Below, in pieces: positions 51,361 through 60,971 of a stretch of DNA of 64,000 nucleotides (the first letter of the stretch is position 1; each line of letters starts with the position of its first letter). The notes under the pieces were generated by a model. That model was given only the letters and a program-made list of their open reading frames with translations. It did no database searches and had not been told where the DNA came from. The translations under genes were made by a program, and so were the position numbers. Source of the DNA: Asparagopsis taxiformis (taxonomy: Eukaryota > Rhodophyta > Florideophyceae > Bonnemaisoniales > Bonnemaisoniaceae); assembly GCA_030407315.1 (NCBI GenBank), contig JALQPE010000239.1, positions 1 to 64,000 on the forward strand, in the 5' to 3' direction.

Positions 51361-53624
51361 CACAGACGTAGTGTGGTAATGGATGGTGGGTGGCCATGCC
51401 AAAGGGTGTATGGGAGTTGACCGGTGGTGGCGTGCCGTGTAATGTTATATTTGAAGACAGCGTCGCGAAGAGCGTCCTCCCAGTATTCTGGAGGAAGCTG
51501 ACTGTGGAAAAGTGCGGCGCGGGTGGCATTGATGAGTGTGGCGTTGATCCTCTCTGCGATTCCATTCTCTTGTGGGGAATATGGGACGCTGAGGTTGTGT
51601 TGTATTCCTAGAGCCTTGTATAGTGAATTTGCATGCTGAGATATGTATTCTCGAGCATTATCCGTCGTGAATATTTGCGGTGAGATCCCGATTTGATTTT
51701 GAATGTATTTTATGATGTCTCTGATTGTGTTGGGGATGTTCTGTCGATTGGGGAGGAATTCGACGATAGCGTGTCGGGATGCAGTGTCGACAAATGTGAT
51801 GAAGTAGGCATTGCCTTGGATGGATTGCGGTGAGATGGGACCACATATATCGGATAAGAGGGATATTCCGATTTGGTATGTGTGCGTGGTACGTTTGTGT
51901 GGTTTCGGTCTGAGTTTCCCATGGTGGCAACCGGAGCATGTTAGTTTTGGTGGGGTTTCTTTTAAGATGTCCGGTAGGGGGATGAGTTGTTGAATGGCCA
52001 TTTGTTGAAGCGTGCGTGGGTCTATGTGATTGAAGATGAGGTGCCAGAAGTGGAACGCAGTCTCCTTTGGAGTGAGGCTGTGCGATGTTGGTGGGTCAGC
52101 GTTCGGGAGTGGGGGTTGCAGGGTTTGTGCTGTTGGTTGTAGCCCAACGCGGGTGGGCGCGTAAGTTTTGGGTGTGGCTGCTCGTGTTTTCGTGGTGCGC
52201 TGGTTAGACGGGGTTGGGCGCGGGATGGTTCTGGCTGACAGGGCTGTTGATAATTGGTAGGATCCGTTTTGGAAGGGTGCTGTGCCTATCACGTGTGGTT
52301 TATTGGGTTTCGTGTTGATGATGTATGCAGCTTTGGAATCAAATGCGACTATTCCACATTGTTTGGCGATCGATCGGACTGATAGAAGGCTTGTTGTGAG
52401 CGATGGGTTATACACTGCCGGTAGTTTAAGCTTGAATCCTTGATCAGTCTGAATATGAGCGGTTCCTCGGTGGGTGGAGTGGGTGTTAGCGTCGGTTGCT
52501 GTAATTGTTGGGATAGGGGAGGATAAGGGAGTCATGTTTTGGATGGGGTGGTTGAGGTGTGTGGGGTGGGCGCCGGAATCGATGGTATACTTACGTTCGT
52601 CCGAGGTGTTTTCTTCGGAGCTTTCGCTTGAGTATCTTCTACGAGCGTTGCCTATGGACTCGAGTATGTTGTCCGTGTTTGGTAGGGTGGGACTCGCTGT
52701 GAGTCGGGCGTGATGCTTCGGCTTTGATTCTCTGTCGGGTCGTCTTGAGTAAGGGCATCCTCTGCGCGGGTTGGTAGACGGCGGTGTGCCATCGGTAAGT
52801 GAGCTGAGTAGAGAGCTGATTTTCATTATTGGGTCCATGTTGGATCTGTAGTTTCCTTGTTGGCGGTATCTCGGTGTCCAGTTGCGTCGGAATGAGCCGC
52901 GATACGCTGAGCGCGCTCTGGAATGTTGACGGGGTGTTGTTGTGAATGTTTGCGCTGCTGCGTCTATTGCACCGATGTCTTCTATGTCCTCTAGGCGTCC
53001 TTGAAGGTCAGTGATTGAAGCTGGTAGGCCTGCAATGCGCATCTGGCGAGGGATGTCGTGGAATAGTGGATGGGAAGATAATCCGTCAATGATGAATCGG
53101 ATTGTAGTACTTTCGTTTTCGATGTGCGGGTATTGTGCCGCTACCATGCGCTGTCGCAGTTGAATGTGTTGTGATACATATTCCTTAATGGTTACGCCTA
53201 CGGTGAGTTTCAGTCTGTGTGCTTCACGCCCCAGTGACCTCTGCTCGTGTTCCGATGGGTTGGTGTATAGCGCGTGGATTGCGTCTACAATTTCATTCGG
53301 TTGTGAAGAGTACATATCGACGTTTAGTTTGTCGCTGATGCGGTCTGGTATGCTGGATGTTATGATCTGACGGGCAATAACAGTTGTTTTTCGGAAGGAT
53401 TTAGCTTCTTCAGCAGATGCGGTAGGGCGGAGGCTATGGGAGGGATCCAGGGTATCCTCTAAGTCGCGTATTATGAAGACATCGGTCAGGGAGCTCCTCC
53501 ATTCGGTGTAGTTTGTCTCAGACAGCGTGGGGAGGGTCGTGTTGATTTGACCCATAGGTGTGATCTCGGTGACGCAATTGGGATTTGCATGCAGTTGTGG
53601 ATTGTTGTTTGACGATTGTCCCAT
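51361..53624 (-). pseudogene. Truncated Ty1/copia polyprotein (gag, protease, integrase)
   Basis: The reading frame from ATG at 53624 holds a UBN2-type gag, with TLSETNYTEWRSSL at the start and LKLTVGVTIKEYVSQ later. A protease motif YTIDSGAH follows, then a pre-integrase zinc region with HFWHLIFNHIDP and SGCHHGKL. The integrase has Asp in LLSDICGP, Asp in FTTDNAREY and Glu in YSPQENGIAER. The order protease-integrase is diagnostic of copia. The frame runs off into the tandem GGACGTCC repeats just after YTLWHGHPPS, so the C-terminal integrase, reverse transcriptase and RNase H are missing. A TTG upstream would lengthen the frame, but the ATG with MGQSS is the better start. The element cannot complete its cycle. 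Confidence 0.85.
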
Positions 53625-53820
53625 TTTGCGGGTGTTGCTGGGTTGAGTTTCGCTGTCTTCTGTTTCTGAAAGTTGGGCGCAGCGCCACAATTCTGACCAG
53701 ATGGCGGCTGTGTCTCGGTAGCGGAGCCTTTTGGCTCGGGCTGTTTCGAATGGTGTCGGTATTGTGGGGGAAAAGGGGTCGTTGCGGAGCTAAGGCTCTA
53801 CGCTGTGTTGGTAGTTGTGA

Positions 53821-53834
53821 CTGGGTCCATAACC
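53821..53834 (-). promoter_or_regulatory. Putative primer binding site of the truncated copia element (half initiator tRNA type)
   Basis: On the minus strand GGTTATGGACCCAG lies directly after the LTR-like CA end. It is close to GGTTATGAGCCCAG, the complement of the initiator tRNA-Met anticodon stem-loop that copia and Ty5 use as primer. Two mismatches. Confidence 0.45.
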
Positions 53835-54167
53835 TGTGATTCCCGTAACTCGTTTATTGTCTTTCTCGCTTGATCACTGAACTCGGTTATTATATTCTTG
53901 CGCCGCTCTCCGTGTACGGCGGCGTGCGTGTGACAGTCTGTCTCTATTTATCTTACTGTTTGGATTTTGTTTAGCGGGTTCAGTGTGCGTAGTGGCAGTT
54001 AGAGGTGGAGATCCTCGGACAACTTTTTGTTCAGATTAACATATGCAACGTGGACACGTATTGAGCACAATCACGTGCTGCTGGAATTGTCATATCATTT
54101 TCGGAGTTGTCCTCCGCCGTCGCTCATTTGGCCGCCGGCGATCGTCCGTGTACTGTCATGTCTTACA
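53835..54167 (-). repeat. Putative 5' LTR of the truncated copia element
   Basis: On the minus strand it begins TGTAAGACATGACAG and ends ATCACA next to the primer site, giving TG...CA ends. A TATA-like GATAAATAG lies near 53945 and an AATAAA near 53858. The second LTR is lost, so the outer boundary is a guess. Confidence 0.35.
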
Positions 54168-54692
54168 GTACACGTGTGTAGCATTGAATTGAGATGGAAA
54201 CTATTCATACGTAATCTCGTTATCGGATTACTGCAAAGTGTGCGACTGGAAAATAGAAAATTTTTTCAATTGAGGAAAAACATAAATCATATTTTGTGTT
54301 TGACTTTTCTCGTTATCAGGATGCTAATACAAGACAGCCTGCCATACGCACCGCCGGCGATCTCAAGGCTCAATGAATAGATATATACTGCCAAGTGAAA
54401 GACGAAAGAAAGAGAAGGCGAGGAGCTACCATTGTCCAACACTCGTGGCAGTCCGATCTGATACTTCTGTACCTTTCTTTATTGTTCTCTCAACCCACAT
54501 CCTATTTATCCTTCGGCCGTGCGCTTCCGCCGCCGTTCTTCTATTGACATGTTGTCATGCCGTCGTATGCTGTGCTGCTGGCGCAGCAAGCGTAGTGGCA
54601 ATCGTTAGCATGACGTAGCGCAGGCCGCTCGGAGTGGAGCATTGTCTGTTTGGAGGTGGTTGTGGAGCGTCACAGATATTTCGGAGCTGAGC
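54168..54692. other. Spacer between copia and DIRS elements; no gene called
   Basis: Small plus-strand frames without motifs. No tRNA or repeat recognised. Confidence 0.4.
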
Positions 54693-54962
54693 TGTGGTGC
54701 TTCCATCATGGAAGACATCACTTTCCTCTATTCTCAAGCAGAAGAGTCTTGTCTTCTGTCAATGTTAATGCCTCTGTATCATAATTAATAATATAGTCTT
54801 ACGTAATGCAGTAGTGCCTCTATAGAATAGCATATATAGATCATTCGATACACTTTTTCTGTGATGGCTCCATTTCAACTCTATGTGCTCGGCCAATCAT
54901 TGGCCTCCATCACTTGCTGATGCAACATCAATCTGTTCTTCTGGATAACAGTAATCCAATAT
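54693..54962 (+). repeat. Left inverted terminal repeat of the DIRS element
   Basis: The inverse of 60392-60672 with moderate divergence. Shared landmarks are CTTCCATCATGGAA, GCCTCTGTATCATAATTAAT, TCATTCGATACACTTT and CGGCCAATCATTGGCC. Some landmarks are themselves palindromes. Confidence 0.85.
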
Positions 54963-55285
54963 CCAGATTAGGTTTTCAAGGCACGCAGAAAGTATTTTAA
55001 CTTCGGAACGTCAAGCTTCGAAACGAATATTTGGCGGATGGAATGGTATTTCGGTACAGTATGCGCTCCGCATGAACAGATTGGATGTGACAAGAAATTG
55101 ATCTATGCTAGCGGCTGTATAGCTCGGCCACCGAGCAGCGCCGGCGGTTCACGCACTACCCCATCCTCCATCCGAGGCTTGCTCTACTCGTCAGATCGAT
55201 ACCATATGCCTTGAGAAGCGCAGCAACTTTCAGTGCCGTCGAAAGAACACTATTTTGATCATTTCCGTCCCCAGCTGTTAACGCA

Positions 55286-56185
55286 ATGGTACCTACGCCT
55301 GGTCAAGCCGGCCCTGCAAGATCTGGAGTAGCTCGAAGATACCCAAGGTTTACTGAGGGAGTGGAAAGGCCTGCATCGAGGCAACGTTTGGATCCAGGAA
55401 CTGCAGGAACCGGCGAAGCGTCTACCGGGGGAAACAGCGCTGGGAATCCATCCCCAGTTCCTACATCTAACCCACCTCTACACTATTCGACCATAAGTAC
55501 AACTGACGTATCACATTTTCTCAGCCTCACAAGTGAGCAGCTGACTAGTCTATACCACACTGTACCGCCCTCGGTACAGCAGAAATTTCCCTTAAACAAA
55601 TCCAATCCACTTGAATCGATTCTGAGAATCCGAGATGAATCTCGACAGCGGACTAATCGCCAGAGATCCGATGCAGACCACGAGAGAGATTTTGAAAAGA
55701 TAATGGAGATGACACCAATTGAACTCCAAAACCTCTCGGAGAGTAACCCGGCACATTTAGAATCCCTAATTCATTCGGCGCGGAACGCTAGAGACAACCT
55801 TCCGATACTCACTGGGGGTAACTCCGAGCGCGCTGCAATGGCAAACCTATCCACCGCACTCGCTTGGAAGGTGAATGCAGTCAGCGATTTATTAGTACTT
55901 CAGGAGGAAAAGTGTGATAATCTGCAGTCGAAGCTTGATAATAATAATCCGACCTCGGTACACCCGACTTATGCTCCTAACTATACTAATGGCACACTCC
56001 CTATTCGAATCGACGAAAACACGCCCTCCATTGGCGGGGTTCCACTCTCGGTGACCCCTGCTCAGCAACTGGAAGGAATGGATTTTCAGGGGGGCGGAAG
56101 AGCGCTGTGCGGCTTCCGTCTCAGATCCCATTTTATCCAACGCATGGCACAACACCGGTGTCCTTGGCTGTCACCGAAATTCTAG
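55286..56185 (+). CDS. DIRS ORF1, gag-like protein
   Basis: 299 residues from ATG. A Gly/Pro/Ser-rich N-terminus (to about 75) is followed by a helical region with VSHFLSLTSEQLTSLYHTV and an Arg/Gln/Asp-rich section. No zinc knuckle. By position it is the nucleocapsid/gag-like ORF that DIRS elements place before the polymerase. Its last 79 bases overlap ORF2 in another frame, the usual compact arrangement. Confidence 0.7.
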   Translation: MVPTPGQAGPARSGVARRYPRFTEGVERPASRQRLDPGTAGTGEASTGGNSAGNPSPVPTSNPPLHYSTISTTDVSHFLSLTSEQLTSLYHTVPPSVQQKFPLNKSNPLESILRIRDESRQRTNRQRSDADHERDFEKIMEMTPIELQNLSESNPAHLESLIHSARNARDNLPILTGGNSERAAMANLSTALAWKVNAVSDLLVLQEEKCDNLQSKLDNNNPTSVHPTYAPNYTNGTLPIRIDENTPSIGGVPLSVTPAQQLEGMDFQGGGRALCGFRLRSHFIQRMAQHRCPWLSPKF

Positions 56186-58845
56186 GCCCGTCAATTCTGT
56201 ACAATTTCATAAAGCACGGACAGATGGTGGAAACATACGTGCGCTCTCGTCCATATTGGCAAAACCAACAATATCCAGAGCAAATCGAGCTCGAAGCATT
56301 GACGCATGCCAGAGCGATCCACCTCACGTTGATGCAGTACCCCTCACCCTCAGCAGCAATATTGGCTTGTCCATGGATGGAAGTCGTACTCCGCCGCCTT
56401 TACACACTTCTAAAGGTAGATGAAACCCATGCCAAATATCCCCACCTGTCGCGAACAACCATATGGGAAGGCTACAAACCAGCGCTAGAATCCCAGCGCG
56501 ACGATGGTCTGATCGTACCAGTACTCGAAAATACGAGAATACAGCATATTGCAGCAGAAACACGAACGAATGCGGCAATGTTGCGGATGAATCCTGGCTC
56601 AAGAATGACAAGCGTACCTCAGGGACGACAAAGGAGAATAATAAATCGACGCAATGGGGAGGAAAGGACAGCAGAGGACCTCAGACCAGAGGGGGGGGCA
56701 TCAGAACCGATGACGGAAGGTTCCTGGGTCCGGACGTTCCCAATATATCGCCTATCTTCTACCCCGCCAGACGGTACCGCTATGCATGCAATGAAAGCAC
56801 TAGACTTTTTGTACAATGGAAAGAAATCGCTAACTGCCACTGACGTCTCACGCAGAGAGATATCCCAGAGAGCTGCCAACTCGATAATCAGACGACTAAC
56901 TGACCTACGTGACGAGGTCGGTGTGCACGTTTTCGATAGTCTAACCCTGAGCTCCCGAGCAATCCAACCACCTGCTTCTTGCCCTGGCGAAGATGCTGAC
57001 TGGAGCATGGTGATGCAGCTAAAGGAAATCACCTCCCCTAATGCCGACTCGCGCGGAAAATTTACCCTCCTTGATACCAACCGCATCGATCTCCCGGAAG
57101 TACCTGTCACATCAGAGCCTGTATGGGTTGAAATGATGCCGGAAGAAATACAGCAGAAGTTTTCAGATCCCCATCTAAAGTTTTTCTACGATCCGATGAT
57201 GGAAGCGTTGGATGCGTCGATAGAATCTCCAAGATCTCGAGTACACTCGCTCAAGGGCCACTACCCGCGAATTCTGGAAAAAGCCTATCGCGTAGGAGTA
57301 GTCGACTGGTCAGATCTGAAGACGGTGTCCATTGAATACTCGAAACTTGCCAAACGACTAACTATGACGTCCTTCGCTGTTCGCAAAGACGAAAAGAAAG
57401 ACAGGATGATTAGCTGGCCACGTTTCCAGAACATGATCCTTCCTGACCCCCCTTACACTGAGCTGCCAACACCAGATTTGTTCTCTACTATACGAATTGA
57501 GAAAGAAGCGAAGCTTGAAGGTTTTTACTTCGACATAAGCAACAGGTTTCACAACATTAGGTTACCAAAAGCGCTGGCAAAACTCATGCCGCTGACCCCA
57601 GTGACAGCGAGTTCACTGAGCGAACGGACTATCGCTGGAATCGAAGCCAGTTTTGGCAGGTCAATACAACCTTCTGAAAAGATTCGCCCAATACAAGCGA
57701 CACTGCCTATGGGATTCAAATGGGCAGTCTATATCGCCCACACTCTTGCTGCTCGATGCATGAAGCGTGCGTTCGACATAGTGCGATCTGCACCGGTCGC
57801 AAGCCAGCTTCCATCCGATTCAAGACTTGTTCAGTTGCATCGCAACGATAGACTACAACATGTGAGAGCCGGAGACGTTCTGTTGCTCCACATCATCGAT
57901 GACGTGAACCCAGTGTGTATCAACTGGAATCCAGACGTAACAATTCTCTTCAATCACGTGTGCTCAGAGGTATTCGAGGCGCACGGACTCCCTCGAAAAA
58001 CAGGCAAGTCCTCCCCGCTGAATACAGTAGTGACTGACAAAATGCCGTTCATGGGCTGGTCATTCGACTTCACCAGACAAATATTCCGTCCGTTGCCGAG
58101 CAAAATGCACGCCGCAATTGCAGACGCCGGGAGAGTCCTGGCCAGCAAGACCGTATCGCCAGAAGCACTCAAATCTACTATCGGTCGTCTCATCTGGATC
58201 GCCCTCGGCGCCCGACCAATATTGTCATCACTTCTCCACGTCTTCCACGTCGCAGAGAAACTAAGCATCCTCAAACCATCTCTCGCTGCAGTGGCGAAGC
58301 GAGAGCTATTCACAATCACTCGCATTTTGCCCCTGTCACACATACGCCTGCAACGACCTACTTGGGAAATTATAATCGCATTTGACGCGTCGAACACCGC
58401 CGGAGGTGTATGCTTCGCGACGCTACCTGTTCAAATGATAACTGGTTTCGAGAAGTTTATGTACGACAAGCCGGACGCAAGGTCAGCAAAAGAAGTGTTG
58501 AAATTAACCGCCCTTGTAAAAAGTCTCTCGTGGGAAACCGCCTTCTGCCATAAATGGAGGCGGTCCCGGCATATTAACTCACTGGAGTGTAATGCAGCTG
58601 TTTTAGCTATCGAATGGGCCGTCTCACATCCAATCACAGGCCATCGGGTGATACTGCTTTCTGACTCATTAGTCACGATAGGTGCACTTCTGAAAGGCCG
58701 CTCGTCGTCCGTCGAGCTCGCACTACCATGCCGCCGATTTGCTGCAGTCGTTATGGCATACGACTTACAGCCAATATTGATCCATATACCATCAGAACTA
58801 AATCCTGCTGACGGACCTTCCAGATTGCGAAACACATGGGAATAA
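56107..58845 (+). CDS. DIRS ORF2, reverse transcriptase and RNase H
   Basis: The frame is open from 56107 and its first ATG is at 56224, giving 873-912 residues. The reverse transcriptase palm is visible. FYFDISNRFHNI supplies the first catalytic Asp (57532), then comes TLPMGFKWAVY, and HIIDDV supplies the Asp pair (57898-57903), replacing the usual YxDD as in other DIRS. RNase H follows with IIAFDASNTAGG (Asp 58384), SLECNAAVLAIEW (Glu 58585) and LLSDSLVTIGAL (Asp 58663). No DNA adenine methyltransferase domain, found in some DIRS, is visible after RNase H. It copies the element RNA into DNA for circular integration intermediates. Catalytic residues look intact. Confidence 0.85.
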   Translation: MRLPSQIPFYPTHGTTPVSLAVTEILGPSILYNFIKHGQMVETYVRSRPYWQNQQYPEQIELEALTHARAIHLTLMQYPSPSAAILACPWMEVVLRRLYTLLKVDETHAKYPHLSRTTIWEGYKPALESQRDDGLIVPVLENTRIQHIAAETRTNAAMLRMNPGSRMTSVPQGRQRRIINRRNGEERTAEDLRPEGGASEPMTEGSWVRTFPIYRLSSTPPDGTAMHAMKALDFLYNGKKSLTATDVSRREISQRAANSIIRRLTDLRDEVGVHVFDSLTLSSRAIQPPASCPGEDADWSMVMQLKEITSPNADSRGKFTLLDTNRIDLPEVPVTSEPVWVEMMPEEIQQKFSDPHLKFFYDPMMEALDASIESPRSRVHSLKGHYPRILEKAYRVGVVDWSDLKTVSIEYSKLAKRLTMTSFAVRKDEKKDRMISWPRFQNMILPDPPYTELPTPDLFSTIRIEKEAKLEGFYFDISNRFHNIRLPKALAKLMPLTPVTASSLSERTIAGIEASFGRSIQPSEKIRPIQATLPMGFKWAVYIAHTLAARCMKRAFDIVRSAPVASQLPSDSRLVQLHRNDRLQHVRAGDVLLLHIIDDVNPVCINWNPDVTILFNHVCSEVFEAHGLPRKTGKSSPLNTVVTDKMPFMGWSFDFTRQIFRPLPSKMHAAIADAGRVLASKTVSPEALKSTIGRLIWIALGARPILSSLLHVFHVAEKLSILKPSLAAVAKRELFTITRILPLSHIRLQRPTWEIIIAFDASNTAGGVCFATLPVQMITGFEKFMYDKPDARSAKEVLKLTALVKSLSWETAFCHKWRRSRHINSLECNAAVLAIEWAVSHPITGHRVILLSDSLVTIGALLKGRSSSVELALPCRRFAAVVMAYDLQPILIHIPSELNPADGPSRLRNTWE

Positions 58846-58945
58846 CCCCAACGACGTTCCCGGGCACGCTCCTTCCATCAAACGTTTCCACACAGACCTC
58901 CCGCACAAAACGTCCCTAAGCATTACCTCGGATACAGAAGCAAGT

Positions 58946-59942
58946 ATGGATGGGCCTACCTACAGAAAGCAAACAAAGTTGCAGAAATGCGCTCAAGAAT
59001 ATGCTGTTTCTGCAAACCAACAAATTGTCCTCTTGAATCACCGTTTTCTCCAAAGCATCGCCACAACAGCCCCCACTCTCTTCGATGACTACCCTTTAGT
59101 ACGGGACACGCTTAAACCCAGTACACGCACCAAATATCTCTCTGCCTTCAACAGATTCGCAGAAAGCACACCTGAAATACCCACAGATCCATACGAGCTA
59201 GATCTGCTTCTTCGTGATTACATCCACGATCAAGCTTTGGATAATCCGTCCGCAGGACGCAAACAGGATATGCTAAACCTGTTATCTCACCTTACCCTTG
59301 TGGCACCAGAGCTCTCAAGAATCTTACCCCGTTCCAGGAGAGCACTCAAAGGATGGAGCAAATTGACGCCCTCCAAATCTGCGCTACCTATAACCCGACA
59401 TGTTATGCTGGCTATAGTACATTACCTTCGATGTATCAGGGAACCAGTCGTGGCGGCAGCACTCGCAACTCCTTGGGGAGGATATCTCAGGGCATCCGAA
59501 GTACTTAATCTCTCCTGGAATGATATTGCACTAAAGGGCGATACTCGCACTCGTCACCTTTCCGAGTGTATTGTCGGCTTGAACATCAAAGATGCCAAAA
59601 CTGGTCCGCTTCAGTTTACATCTGTCCGAGATACTGCTGTTCAGGACATTCTCCACCGATATTCATTAGGGACTCAGAGCACTGGCAAAGCCTTTCCAAT
59701 TACATACTCTAGATATTTGGGCAAACTGAAGGAAGCAGCACACTTTTTCGGGCCTTCCCGGAAGTCTCACACCCCATTCAGCGCGGATTGGCGGCGCCCT
59801 ACACGACTATTGCAACGGAATGGAAGCAGCTTCTATTGCCATTCATGGAAGGTGGGAAAGTCTAAAGTCCCTGCGACACTATTTGTCTAATGGAAGAGCC
59901 TTCATTCAAGCTATTCAGCTGACCAATGAGCAACAAAAATAA
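58946..59942 (+). pseudogene. DIRS ORF3, tyrosine recombinase with a one-base frameshift
   Basis: From ATG, a core-binding region (TLKPSTRTKYLSAFNRF) leads to the catalytic region with the first Arg in GYLRASEVLNLSW (codon at 59489). The frame then runs to a stop at 59890 without motifs. In the +1 frame from about 59775 the rest of the active site appears: HSARIGGA (His and second Arg), HGRW at 59844 and the nucleophile Tyr in RHYL at 59879, ending at 59942. A CCCC run at 59772-59775 is the likely site of the extra base. The enzyme would join element circles to the genome. As written it lacks the second Arg and the Tyr. Confidence 0.8.
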
Positions 59943-60391
59943 TCTACGAATATGCGTCAGCTACCACGGACCTCCTGTGAACGGATACAGCGTTCTTTTC
60001 CCAGGCTTTTGCAGGTCGATTACAAAGCCGTTCAGCCCCAGAATTCCGCCCGAATCATGCCAATAACCCATTCCAGAACAGCACTTCAGTATCTTTCTAT
60101 GATTATACTGTTCACAGTCCCGGAAAGGCCCGGAGTCGAGAAACTCACCCGCATAACCAGCCATTCACAGTGCAGAACATGGAAAGGAATTCTTGCAGCG
60201 TTTCACTTACGACGAGTAGGAATATTGGTTACTCCCTGCGCCCCAAAAGCGTCCCACGAAGAAGAGATTGGAGGATGGCTTGCAGATTGCGTAAGGATCA
60301 CCGCCATTCATTGAAACAACGAGAAATTTGTGTGCAATAGCTGATCGATCTAGATGTATTGCATGCGCAATAGCTGGTCGATCCAGATGTG
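59943..60391. other. 3' untranslated part of the DIRS element
   Basis: No gene recognised. A 120-codon frame at 59952-60314 lacks motifs. Near 60330-60395 two copies of a GCAATAGCTG-TCGATC-AGATGT unit stand in tandem, possibly part of the internal complementary region. Confidence 0.45.
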
Positions 60392-60672
60392 CTGCAATCT
60401 GGATATTGGCTTACTGCTATCCAGACGAACAGATTGATGCAGCAGCAGCAAGTGATGGAGGCCAATGATTGGCCGAGCACATACAGTGGAAATAGAGCCA
60501 TCACAGCGAAAGTGTATCGAATGATCGATATATGCTATTATATAGCAGCACTGCATTACGTAAGACTGTATTATTAATTATGATACAGAGGCATCCTCAT
60601 TGGACGAAGACATGAATCTTCAGCTTGAGGATAGAGCAAAGTGATGTATTCCATGATGGAAGCATCACAGCT
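60392..60672 (+). repeat. Right inverted terminal repeat of the DIRS element
   Basis: Inverse of 54693-54962. It ends shortly before the copia LTR that follows. Confidence 0.85.
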
Positions 60673-60737
60673 ACAGGTTCACTCTGATAGAGAGCTTCCA
60701 CTAGTACGATGACTAGGTTAGGGTTAGAGTGGAACCT

Positions 60738-60953
60738 GTTGTTTGTTGGCACTTTAGAAGTACCTACAGCGTGCGGCATCTGCCTATAAATAGTGCGACA
60801 AGATGTCGTGCAAGGGGAGGAGAGGGCAAGCAAGAAGCAACGAGCAAACCCAAGCATCTCCAGAAACCCGGCCTTTGTGGCTTCCTGTTATCGCCTCTAG
60901 TATTTCCCTCTATTCCTTGGGTGTCCATGTCGACAAAGCCATTTTATTCCACA
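60738..60953 (+). repeat. Putative 5' LTR of a copia-like element
   Basis: It could start TGTTGTTTGTTGG and ends TATTCCACA at the primer site, giving TG...CA. It contains the TATA box TATAAATA at 60785-60792. The 3' LTR is outside the window, so the left boundary is a guess. Confidence 0.4.
60785..60792 (+). promoter_or_regulatory. TATA box in the copia LTR
   Basis: TATAAATA about 180 bp upstream of the gag start, in the expected LTR promoter position. Confidence 0.5.
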
Positions 60954-60966
60954 GTTATGGGCCCAG
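60954..60966 (+). promoter_or_regulatory. Putative half-tRNA primer binding site of the copia element
   Basis: GTTATGGGCCCAG directly after the LTR-like CA. It differs at one base from the complement of the initiator tRNA-Met anticodon stem-loop (GTTATGAGCCCAG). The ATG at 60957 lies inside it and is therefore an unlikely start. Confidence 0.5.
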
Positions 60967-60971
60967 GAGGC

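Larger units (their letters stand above)
54693..60672 (+). mobile_element. DIRS-like tyrosine-recombinase retrotransposon
   Basis: Inverted terminal repeats of about 270 bp (54693-54962 and 60392-60672) enclose three plus-strand frames: a gag-like ORF1, an overlapping reverse transcriptase-RNase H ORF2 and a tyrosine recombinase ORF3. Inverted rather than split direct repeats, and a recombinase in place of an integrase, identify the DIRS1-like group. The recombinase is frameshifted, so this copy is probably dead. Confidence 0.85.

Noticed and set aside
54027..54618. Host genes between the copia and DIRS elements
   Set aside because: The frames lack motifs, and part of the stretch is the probable copia LTR.
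60729..60971. Longer Gag starting within the LTR
   Set aside because: The frame start is GTG and it covers the TATA box and primer site. An ATG in strong context follows at 60972.
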